A stretch of 5,024 nt of DNA from Gammaproteobacteria bacterium (GTDB taxonomy: Bacteria > Pseudomonadota > Gammaproteobacteria > PS1 > Pseudothioglobaceae). The stretch lies in NCBI GenBank assembly GCA_024280535.1, contig JAJRPY010000174.1, positions 1 to 5,024 of the forward strand. Direction: 5' to 3'. Positions 1 to 5,024 of the stretch are shown here, piece after piece; the first letter of the stretch is position 1; the number at the start of each line of letters is the position of its first letter. Both the position numbers and the translations under genes were made by a program. The notes beneath the pieces are model-generated. The model did not search any database and was not told where the DNA came from. It saw only the letters and a program-made list of their open reading frames with translations.

Positions 1-1258
1 GCACTGATTTTTGATACTTGACTGCTGCTTGGGCGTACGCCAAATTCACATCATGTACGTTATTTTGTGCCGATATGACAAAACTCACTTGCGAATTGCC
101 CAATTCATATCGCTTTTTCTCAGCTAAGGCGCGCGCTTTGGCAATGTCAATACGCGCCTGATAGGTATTTAGCAACTTAGCCAAATGCTGTATTTTTTTG
201 ACCAATACGCTTGCTTTAACGGTTAAATCTAATAACTTTTCTGCGCCGTTTTCTTTGTTTTTAGCAAGGTTAATGTGTGTCTTTTCCAGTGCGGATTTTG
301 CCTTGGTATTGCCCAAGGGATAGCTTAAATTAAGCCCAATATTCCAATCAGTCTTGGCTTCATTGCTAATGCCTACGGTAAAATCAAGCAGTGCTTGCGT
401 GTTGTTTTTATCGCTTAATACTTGTCTTTTCAGCAACGAGTGTTCCAAATTAACCAGCTTCATTTCGGTGGTATCGTGCGCCAATTGTTGCGCCAAATTG
501 CCCTGCTTCACTTGATATAGTTGATATAAATCATACTCACTATTAATCAATTTTTCCGGCATATCCAGTGTGGTTGATAGCGTCTGTTTTAATAAATCAA
601 GATCTTGTTCTGCCTGAAGTTGTTTTTGTAATACCCTTTGATAAGCGTCCTCTTGTAATAATACCTCAACCTCATCCACCAATGATTGTTTAAACTTAGC
701 TTTGATTAAATTGAGCTCTTGTTGGGCCAAACTCAGCCGCTGATTGATTAACACCAACTGTTGTTGTGCATAACTCAAATCAACCCATTTATATAACTGT
801 GCCAAGATAAACGCTTTTGCACTTTGTTCAAGTTTGAGTTCGCTCCTTTTGATGGAAAATTGTGCCAAATCACCTGCTAATAAATCATTAACACCCAGCG
901 TATTTTTTAGCAAAGGATGCGAATAACTGATAGCCAATTTATCCGTAGCCCTGCCATCACTCCAAGTATTGCTCAGTTTTAAATCGCCGCCAGTCTTAAC
1001 GATATTACGCGTAACCCCAATAACAGTGCTACTAACTCGTTCGTCGAGTTGGTTGGCTGATTGGGCTGATGCGCTCAGCCTCCAATCTTGATTGGCATCG
1101 GTGGCAACATAGTCCATTTGCACGGCCTGCTGGGTTAATCCTTGTTGGGTGAAAAAGGGATGATTTTTTATTAAGCGTTGCACAAATTCGGCTTGTGTCA
1201 TTGCCATGGCGTTTCCGCTTAGTAATAAAGTGATGCTTAGAGTGAGTATTGTTTTCAT
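1..1258 (-). CDS. TolC-family outer-membrane efflux protein, 3' end cut by window edge
   Basis: The reading frame is open from an ATG at 1258 to the window's first base, giving 419 complete codons without a stop. Residues 1-19 form a signal peptide (Lys2, a hydrophobic run, then the Ala-Met-Ala cleavage site), so the mature protein is periplasmic/outer membrane. Two outer-membrane efflux protein (OEP) repeats are visible. Each has a beta-hairpin stretch with a conserved Pro-Leu turn (about 90-121 with SHPLLKN, and about 289-322 with SYPLGN), followed by long Gln/Leu/Lys-rich helices (about 130-230 and 323-415). The end, RYELGNSQVSF and then the AQ..V.....AYAQA pattern at 383-412, is the typical C-terminal OEP helix, so probably only some 10-30 residues are missing. 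TolC-family trimers form the exit duct for RND, ABC or MFS pumps and type I secretion; the partner here is unknown and could lie beyond base 1. The start overlaps the aroK stop as ATGA, which implies translational coupling. Family is confident; substrate is not. Confidence 0.9.
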   Translation of the reverse strand, partial: MKTILTLSITLLLSGNAMAMTQAEFVQRLIKNHPFFTQQGLTQQAVQMDYVATDANQDWRLSASAQSANQLDERVSSTVIGVTRNIVKTGGDLKLSNTWSDGRATDKLAISYSHPLLKNTLGVNDLLAGDLAQFSIKRSELKLEQSAKAFILAQLYKWVDLSYAQQQLVLINQRLSLAQQELNLIKAKFKQSLVDEVEVLLQEDAYQRVLQKQLQAEQDLDLLKQTLSTTLDMPEKLINSEYDLYQLYQVKQGNLAQQLAHDTTEMKLVNLEHSLLKRQVLSDKNNTQALLDFTVGISNEAKTDWNIGLNLSYPLGNTKAKSALEKTHINLAKNKENGAEKLLDLTVKASVLVKKIQHLAKLLNTYQARIDIAKARALAEKKRYELGNSQVSFVISAQNNVHDVNLAYAQAAVKYQKSV

Positions 1259-1779
1259 TTTGGAATGTTCTTTTTAATGTCGTTAATAATGGCGTATAGT
1301 TTTTTGCCCGTTGTGTCAATCACAACATCTGCCACTGCTTGATACAGTGGCTCGCGTTGTTCAACTAACTCACGAATGGTTTGCTCGCGATTGTTAGATT
1401 TTTCTAACAAAGGTCGGAATTTTGATTTTGCCGTGCGCGTAACTAATTGCTGAATACTGGAAGATAAATACACTACAAAGCTGTTTTGTTTTAATAATTC
1501 ACGATTTTCCGCTTTGATGACAATGCCACCACCCGTTGCAATGACGATATTAGGGATATCGCACAATTCACTCAGCATGCTAATTTCACGCTGGCGAAAC
1601 CCCTCTTCCCCCTCAACATCAAAGATATAATCAATAGCAACCCCCGTACGCGCTACAATTTCAAAGTCAGAATCAAAAAAATCACGCTTGAGCACACAGG
1701 CAAGACGGCGACCGACCGAAGTTTTGCCTGACCCCATCGGCCCAACCAATACAATATTTTTGTTCTGCTGATTAACCAT
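1255..1779 (-). CDS. aroK: Shikimate kinase (EC 2.7.1.71)
   Basis: A 174-residue protein of the usual length for monofunctional shikimate kinase. It phosphorylates shikimate to shikimate 3-phosphate with ATP in the cytoplasmic route to chorismate. The Walker A loop GPMGSGKT is at 13-20. The DSD motif at 36-38 supplies the shikimate/Mg-binding Asp. EEGFRQRE at 58-65 carries the substrate-binding Arg62. GGG is at 83-85, the lid Arg is in RPLL at 122-125, and Arg142 in the REPLY motif completes the site, so all key residues are present. The ATG directly abuts the stop of the upstream zinc-finger gene (TAAATG), with only a poor GAGCGGG ribosome-site candidate, suggesting termination-reinitiation. 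The stop overlaps the TolC-like start. The usual proteobacterial partner aroB is not next to it, which is unusual. The symbol could be aroL by paralogy, but the sequence and length fit aroK. Confidence 0.95.
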   Translation of the reverse strand: MVNQQNKNIVLVGPMGSGKTSVGRRLACVLKRDFFDSDFEIVARTGVAIDYIFDVEGEEGFRQREISMLSELCDIPNIVIATGGGIVIKAENRELLKQNSFVVYLSSSIQQLVTRTAKSKFRPLLEKSNNREQTIRELVEQREPLYQAVADVVIDTTGKKLYAIINDIKKNIPK

Positions 1780-1971
1780 TTAAACCCGCTCGTAATAAGC
1801 GCCACAATAAGGACACGTACCTTTGCCTTTTTGGTCAAACTGGATGTATATTTTAGGGTGCATATTCCATTTTTTACTGCCTTTTGGCGGGCAATGAAAG
1901 GGCAATTCAGCAGCGGATACCACTGAATAACTGACAAATTTTTTCTGGGTATTTTTTATCGCATTATTCAT
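1780..1971 (-). CDS. Small zf-CHCC zinc-finger protein, 63 aa
   Basis: A 63-residue protein with the Cys-His-Cys-Cys pattern of the zf-CHCC family (related to the zinc-binding part of mitochondrial complex I subunit NDUFS6). Cys27 is in FHCPP, His38 in NMHPK, and Cys53 and Cys56 in CPYCGAYY near the C-terminus. All four presumed ligands are present. There is no signal peptide or membrane segment, so it should be cytosolic. The bacterial function is not established. I chose the ATG at 1971 because it overlaps the ilvE stop as ATGA and lies 9 nt after a CAAAGG ribosome site. An ATG two codons earlier (1977) would sit only 3 nt from that site, and a longer frame reaching 2028 adds only residues encoded inside ilvE. 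It is followed without a gap by aroK. Genes of this family are often found beside ilvE in proteobacteria (from memory), so the placement looks conserved. Confidence 0.9.
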   Translation of the reverse strand: MNNAIKNTQKKFVSYSVVSAAELPFHCPPKGSKKWNMHPKIYIQFDQKGKGTCPYCGAYYERV

Positions 1972-2900
1972 TGGCATAAACCTTTGGCAACCCACGATTG
2001 ATACCTGTCGTTGCGCGCATAAACGCAATCAAAATATAGCGCTTGTAATACTTGAGTAATCGGGCCGCGAGTGCCATTGCCAATGGTGCGATTGTCCAGC
2101 TCGCGAATGGGAGTCACCTCCGCAGCGGTGCCGGTAAAAAAAGCCTCATCTGCACAATAGACTTCATCACGGGTAATGCGTTTTTCAACTATTTGATAGT
2201 CTAAATCGGTTGCCAGTTTAAAAATCGTATCCCGAGTAATGCCTGCCAAAGCAGAGGTTAAATCTGGCGTGTAAATCACCTCATCACGCACAATAAAGAT
2301 ATTTTCACCACTGCCTTCTGCGACAAAACCATCTACATCTAACAACAATGCCTCATCATAGCCATCTGCTAGCGCCTCTTGCAAAGCCAACATTGAATTA
2401 ATATAATTGCCATTCGCCTTGGCTTTGGTCATGGCAATATTCACGTGATGGCGTGTGTAACTTGAGGTTTTAATGCGAATACCTTTGCTCATATTTTCCT
2501 CGCCCAAGTACGAACCCCACTCCCAAGCAGCAATAATTGTATGCACTTTCAAGCCATCAGCGCGCAAGCCCATCCCCTCGGAGCCATAAAAACACATGGG
2601 GCGAATATAGGCGCTATTCAGCTTATTTTTAGCCACGGCATCTTTTTGTGCCTGATTAAGCACCTCTTTAGAAAAGCCAATATCCATATTCATAATTTTG
2701 GCAGAATTAAACAAACGATCAGTATGTTCTTCTAGTCGAAAAATAGCCGCACCGTTTGCCGTTTCGTAAGCACGAACCCCTTCAAACACGCCCATGCCAT
2801 AATGCAATGTATGCGTTAGCACATGCACCTTGGCATCACGCCAATCAACCCACTCACCATCAAACCAAATCAATCCATCTCTATCGTCAAATCCTGGCAT
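1968..2900 (-). CDS. ilvE: Branched-chain amino acid aminotransferase (EC 2.6.1.42)
   Basis: A 310-residue fold-type IV PLP enzyme, the normal length for IlvE. It catalyses the last, reversible step of valine, leucine and isoleucine synthesis: transfer of the amino group from glutamate to the 2-oxo acid, in the cytoplasm. Visible motifs in order: HYGMGVFEGVRAY at 33-45; Arg62 in HTDRL (PLP phosphate contact); the catalytic PLP lysine, most likely Lys161 in TKAKANGNY (158-166); DVDGFVAEGSGENIF at 188-202 with the PLP-nitrogen-binding Glu195; AGITRDT at 219-225; and FFTGTAAEVTPI toward the C-terminus. This pattern matches IlvE rather than D-amino-acid aminotransferase or aminodeoxychorismate lyase. 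The ATG is 2 nt downstream of the lysC stop, and its AAGGA ribosome site lies in the last lysC codons. The stop overlaps the next gene by 4 nt. No defect is seen. Confidence 0.96.
   Translation of the reverse strand: MPGFDDRDGLIWFDGEWVDWRDAKVHVLTHTLHYGMGVFEGVRAYETANGAAIFRLEEHTDRLFNSAKIMNMDIGFSKEVLNQAQKDAVAKNKLNSAYIRPMCFYGSEGMGLRADGLKVHTIIAAWEWGSYLGEENMSKGIRIKTSSYTRHHVNIAMTKAKANGNYINSMLALQEALADGYDEALLLDVDGFVAEGSGENIFIVRDEVIYTPDLTSALAGITRDTIFKLATDLDYQIVEKRITRDEVYCADEAFFTGTAAEVTPIRELDNRTIGNGTRGPITQVLQALYFDCVYARNDRYQSWVAKGLCQ
1981..1986 (-). promoter_or_regulatory. Ribosome-binding site deciding the zinc-finger gene start
   Basis: CAAAGG lies within the 3' end of ilvE. It is 9 nt from the ATG at 1971 but only 3 nt from the in-frame ATG at 1977, so spacing favours the 1971 start, which overlaps the ilvE stop as ATGA. 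Confidence 0.6.
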
Positions 2901-2902
2901 TG

Positions 2903-4126
2903 TTATTCCTTGTCTAAATCAAAAGCACTGTGCAACGAACGCACAGCTAATTCTAAATATTTTTCATCAATCACCACTGAAATTTTAATCTCACTGGTTG
3001 AAATCATCTGAATATTAATTCCCTCATTATGCAATACTTCAAACATCTGCGAGGCAATACCCGCATGCGAGCGCATACCAATCCCCACTAAGGAAACTTT
3101 CACGACTTTATCATCCGTCTGCACACCTTTGGCAGCCAGCTCATCGCATACTTTTTGCAAAATATTTTGCGCGTTAATAAAATCCGTACGGTGCACGGTA
3201 AAGGCAAAATTAGTCAAGCCTTCACGGGCAGAAACACTCTGCACAATCATATCCACTTCAATATTGGCATCACTAATATTTTTTAAAATTTTAAAGGCAA
3301 TGCCAGGTTTGTCTGGCACCCCAATCAAACTTAATTTTGCCTCATCTTTATTATGCGCAATGCCCGAAATAATTGCTTGTTCCATAATGTTTTCCTCGCT
3401 GGTAATTAGCGTACCGACTGGATGCTCAATCAATGATGATAGCACTCTTAGCGGCACTTTGTATTTTGATGCAAACTCAACCGAGCGAATTTGCAACACT
3501 TTAGAGCCGAGTGATGCCATCTCCAGCATCTCCTCATAACTCACCGATTTCATCTTTCGAGCATTTGGCTCAATGCGCGGATCTGTGGTATAAACACCAT
3601 CCACATCTGTATAAATTTGGCATTCATCGGCTTGTAACGCTGCTGCCAATGCGACTGCCGTGGTATCCGAACCGCCACGACCCAGCGTGGTAATGTGTCC
3701 GTCCTCATCCACCCCCTGAAAGCCTGCTACAATCACCACTTTGCCAGCCTCTAGGCTTTGACGAATGCGATAATCGTCAATTGATTTAATACGCGCCTTG
3801 CCGTGTTCTGAATCCGTCACAATACGCACTTGAGAGCCCAAATAAGAAATAGCATCACAGTCTAATTGATGCAATGCCATTGATAATAATGCAATGGTAA
3901 CCTGCTCGCCCGTCGCCAGCAACATATCCATTTCACGCAATGAGGGCGCGGCTTGAATCTCTTGTGCCAGCTCAGTCATACGATTGGTTTCACCACTCAT
4001 GGCCGAAACACTCACCACCAATTGATTGCCAGCATTGACCGCTGTTTTAATTTTTTCAGCGACCGCCTGAATACGCTCAACCGAGGCCACCGAAGTGCCG
4101 CCATATTTTTGTACAATTAACGCCAT
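2903..4126 (-). CDS. lysC: Aspartate kinase (EC 2.7.2.4), monofunctional with two ACT domains
   Basis: A 407-residue enzyme that phosphorylates L-aspartate to open the pathway to lysine, diaminopimelate, threonine, methionine and (via threonine) isoleucine. Residues 1 to about 240 are the amino-acid-kinase domain: VQKYGGTS at 5-12 with Lys7, SAMSGETNRM at 41-50, GEQVT at 73-77, LGRGGSDTTA at 148-157 and TDVDGVYTTDPR at 173-184. Two ACT domains follow: one opens at SLIGVPDKPGIAFKI (266-280), the other spans VSLVGIGMRSHAGIASQ (344-360) through SEIKISVVID (378-387). Length and layout match the alpha subunit of alpha2beta2 aspartokinases (Bacillus, Corynebacterium and Pseudomonas type), not the E. 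coli LysC form or the fused kinase-homoserine dehydrogenases. Allosteric inhibition by lysine and/or threonine is expected but cannot be read here. The start is fixed by the family's MALIVQKYGG N-terminus. It has no clear Shine-Dalgarno: the 20 bases before it are an A/T-rich run. The gene heads the operon. An internal beta-subunit start is listed separately. Confidence 0.96.
   Translation of the reverse strand: MALIVQKYGGTSVASVERIQAVAEKIKTAVNAGNQLVVSVSAMSGETNRMTELAQEIQAAPSLREMDMLLATGEQVTIALLSMALHQLDCDAISYLGSQVRIVTDSEHGKARIKSIDDYRIRQSLEAGKVVIVAGFQGVDEDGHITTLGRGGSDTTAVALAAALQADECQIYTDVDGVYTTDPRIEPNARKMKSVSYEEMLEMASLGSKVLQIRSVEFASKYKVPLRVLSSLIEHPVGTLITSEENIMEQAIISGIAHNKDEAKLSLIGVPDKPGIAFKILKNISDANIEVDMIVQSVSAREGLTNFAFTVHRTDFINAQNILQKVCDELAAKGVQTDDKVVKVSLVGIGMRSHAGIASQMFEVLHNEGINIQMISTSEIKISVVIDEKYLELAVRSLHSAFDLDKE
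2907..2911 (-). promoter_or_regulatory. Ribosome-binding site of ilvE
   Basis: AAGGA lies 6 nt before the ilvE ATG and is embedded in the final Asp-Lys-Glu codons of lysC. It fixes the ilvE start at 2900 and means ribosomes finishing lysC (and its beta form) terminate on top of the ilvE initiation region. Confidence 0.75.
3383..3397 (-). promoter_or_regulatory. lysC: Internal ribosome site and start codon for LysC beta subunit
   Basis: Inside lysC, a GAGGA Shine-Dalgarno (3393-3397) is followed 7 nt later by an in-frame ATG (3383-3385), codon Met248 in EENIMEQA. Starting there would give a 160-residue protein (2903-3385) made only of the two ACT domains. That is the same place and size as the beta subunit translated from an internal start in Bacillus subtilis and Corynebacterium glutamicum aspartokinase (internal Met near residue 246-250, as I recall). 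The ribosome site is stronger than anything before the full-length start. Its codons (Glu-Glu-Asn) are also in the linker between the kinase and regulatory domains, so coincidence cannot be excluded. Use of this start is inferred. Confidence 0.6.
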
Positions 4127-4271
4127 TAATAATAAATCAAATAAATAATGGTCAAATTATACGTTAGCAGACCTTTATTCTGAGAGAAAATCACCACAAA
4201 ACAAATGTATCGCAAATCAGGTAAATAAGTTTAAAATAGCGCCTATTCACACTGATGAGATTTTTAAAACC
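4127..4271. other. Divergent intergenic spacer between lysC and the M48 peptidase gene
   Basis: This 145-base A/T-rich spacer must hold the start signals of both divergent transcription units. For the minus strand there is a perfect TATAAT (separate entry). For the plus strand only a weak candidate is seen: TAAAAT at 4232-4237 with a poor -35 (TCGCAA, 4210-4215, 16-base spacing). I see no terminator-like hairpin, no small ORF and no lysine-riboswitch (L-box) features; from the predicted lysC promoter the leader would be only about 20-25 nt, too short for one. Confidence 0.6.
4156..4184 (-). promoter_or_regulatory. Probable sigma-70 promoter of the lysC operon
   Basis: The minus strand has a perfect -10 box, TATAAT (4156-4161), 29 nt upstream of the lysC ATG. 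The best -35 at 17-base spacing is CTCAGA (4179-4184), which matches the consensus at only three positions, and there is no TG extended -10. Such a promoter may be weak or activator-dependent. Transcription would start near 4149 and give a short, A/U-rich leader. The -10 is convincing; the -35 is not. Confidence 0.5.
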
Positions 4272-5024
4272 ATGATGGCATTCAATTTATTAACAATAGT
4301 ATTTTTAGTAGCAACGCTGGCTTATGTGGCAACACTTTTGTGGCTTAATGCTCGCCAAAATAAGGCGGTGGCTGATTCTTTTAATGCGGTGCCGGATGAA
4401 TTTAGCGAAAAAATTACCCTAAAACAACATCAAAAAGCCGCTCATTACACGCAAGCCAAGCTTCGGGTTAATCACTTTGAGGTGGTTTTTTCTACATTGG
4501 TATTGCTAATTTGGACATTGGGTGGCGGGCTTTCGATGCTGGATATGTTTTGGCAAGAGCAAACCCAAAATACGCTGATTGTTGGCGTTGGTTTTATGAT
4601 TAGCCTGATGATTATTGGCAGTGTGATTGATTTGCCGTTTAGTTTGTATCGTACTTTTGTGCTTGAGGCAAAGTTTGGCTTTAACAAAACCACCACTGCG
4701 ACTTTTATTGGCGATTTGTTTAAAGGATTATTGCTGATGCTGATTATCGGCTTGCCGCTGATTGCTGCTATTTTATGGCTGATGAATGAGATGGGTGAAT
4801 TTTGGTGGGCTTATGTTTGGCTACTAATTACTGGATTTTCACTGCTGATGTTTTGGCTGTATCCTGCTTACATTGCCCCAATTTTTAACAAATTCAAGCC
4901 ACTGGACAACCCTGAACTTAAAGCCAAAATTGACAATCTCTTAACTCGCACTGGTTTTAAAAGTGACGGCGTGTTTATTATGGATGGCTCCAAAAGATCC
5001 TCCCACGGCAATGCCTATTTCACC
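4272..5024 (+). CDS. M48-family membrane metallopeptidase (Ste24/CAAX-protease-like), N-terminal part
   Basis: The frame is open from 4272 to the window's end, giving 251 codons of a protein that normally has about 410-420. It matches the N-terminal membrane domain of M48 peptidases of the Ste24 type. Hydrophobic segments lie near residues 5-25, 70-90, 101-120, 148-171 and 178-198. Hallmarks include DLPFSLYRTFVLEAKFGFN (120-138), YPAYIAPIFNKFKPL (197-211) and the SKRSSHGNAYFT strand (240-251) just before the catalytic core. The zinc-binding HExxH and the downstream Glu ligand lie beyond the window, so activity cannot be judged. Eukaryotic Ste24 cleaves prenylated CAAX proteins; bacteria lack that substrate, and a role in inner-membrane protein quality control is more likely (inference). 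Two tandem ATGs (4272 and 4275) compete, with no clear Shine-Dalgarno; GAGA at 4257-4260 is 11 nt from the first. No earlier ATG, GTG or TTG was found in frame in the spacer back to about 4200. Confidence 0.92.
   Translation, partial: MMAFNLLTIVFLVATLAYVATLLWLNARQNKAVADSFNAVPDEFSEKITLKQHQKAAHYTQAKLRVNHFEVVFSTLVLLIWTLGGGLSMLDMFWQEQTQNTLIVGVGFMISLMIIGSVIDLPFSLYRTFVLEAKFGFNKTTTATFIGDLFKGLLLMLIIGLPLIAAILWLMNEMGEFWWAYVWLLITGFSLLMFWLYPAYIAPIFNKFKPLDNPELKAKIDNLLTRTGFKSDGVFIMDGSKRSSHGNAYFT

Larger units (their letters stand above)
1..4161 (-). other. Predicted five-gene operon lysC-ilvE-zf-aroK-tolC-like
   Basis: All five genes run the same way with junctions of +2, -4 (ATGA at 1968-1971), 0 (TAAATG at 1777-1782) and -4 (ATGA at 1255-1258) bases. 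No space remains for an internal promoter or terminator between genes, so co-transcription from the lysC promoter and translational coupling are expected. The group combines the first step of the aspartate family, the last step of branched-chain amino acid synthesis and a shikimate-pathway step, and ends in an outer-membrane efflux component. The operon may continue beyond base 1. Confidence 0.8.

Noticed and set aside
1032..1319. 95-codon minus-strand open frame across the aroK/TolC-like junction
   Set aside because: It is an alternative frame of the TolC-like signal peptide and aroK 3' end; its basic, low-complexity translation matches nothing.
1653..1937. 94-codon minus-strand open frame spanning the aroK 5' end and the zinc-finger gene
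   Set aside because: It is out of frame with two well-supported genes that fill the same bases, and its translation has no recognisable motif.
1972..2028. N-terminal extension of the zinc-finger protein to 82 residues
   Set aside because: The extra residues are encoded inside ilvE in another frame, do not belong to the zf-CHCC domain, and the ribosome site points to the ATG at 1971.
2541..3011. Two short plus-strand open frames (2541-2735, 2823-3011) over ilvE and the lysC 3' end
   Set aside because: Both are antisense shadows of intact enzymes and carry no domain or start signal.
3129..3539. 136-codon plus-strand open frame antisense to lysC
   Set aside because: It lies wholly within lysC, whose kinase and ACT motifs are unambiguous. 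The antisense translation resembles no family and has no ribosome site I could support.
4150..4173. GGTC / GACC inverted repeat bracketing the lysC -10 box
   Set aside because: The arms are only 4 bases with a 16-base gap, which is expected by chance; not called as an operator.
4472..4696. 74-codon minus-strand open frame opposite the M48 peptidase
   Set aside because: It is the complement of membrane-segment codons of a clearly recognised gene, with no independent support.

Overview
The window looks like an ordinary chromosomal housekeeping region of a low-to-moderate G+C gammaproteobacterium. Short intergenic gaps and the protein sequences would fit a SUP05/Thioglobaceae-like sulfur oxidiser or a related symbiont, but no diagnostic marker gene is present, so this placement is tentative. 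I see no mobile element, CRISPR array, tRNA, rRNA or riboswitch.

Most of the window (1-4126) is one tightly packed minus-strand gene string. In transcription order it is lysC (aspartate kinase), ilvE (branched-chain aminotransferase), a 63-residue zf-CHCC zinc-finger protein, aroK (shikimate kinase) and a TolC-family outer-membrane efflux protein cut by the window's left edge. The junctions are +2, -4 (ATGA), 0 (TAAATG) and -4 (ATGA) bases, so the five genes are very probably one transcript with coupled translation. A perfect TATAAT box upstream of lysC is the likely promoter.

A 145-base divergent spacer (4127-4271) separates this operon from a plus-strand gene. That gene encodes the N-terminal 251 residues of an M48 (Ste24/CAAX-protease-like) membrane metallopeptidase and runs off the right edge.

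The operon joins the committing step of the aspartate family (which leads through threonine to isoleucine), the last step of Val/Leu/Ile synthesis and a step of the aromatic pathway, followed by an envelope export component. The most informative detail is inside lysC. A well-placed Shine-Dalgarno precedes an in-frame ATG at codon 248, as expected for a separately translated regulatory beta subunit, while the full-length start has no recognisable Shine-Dalgarno. I found no convincing undescribed system here.
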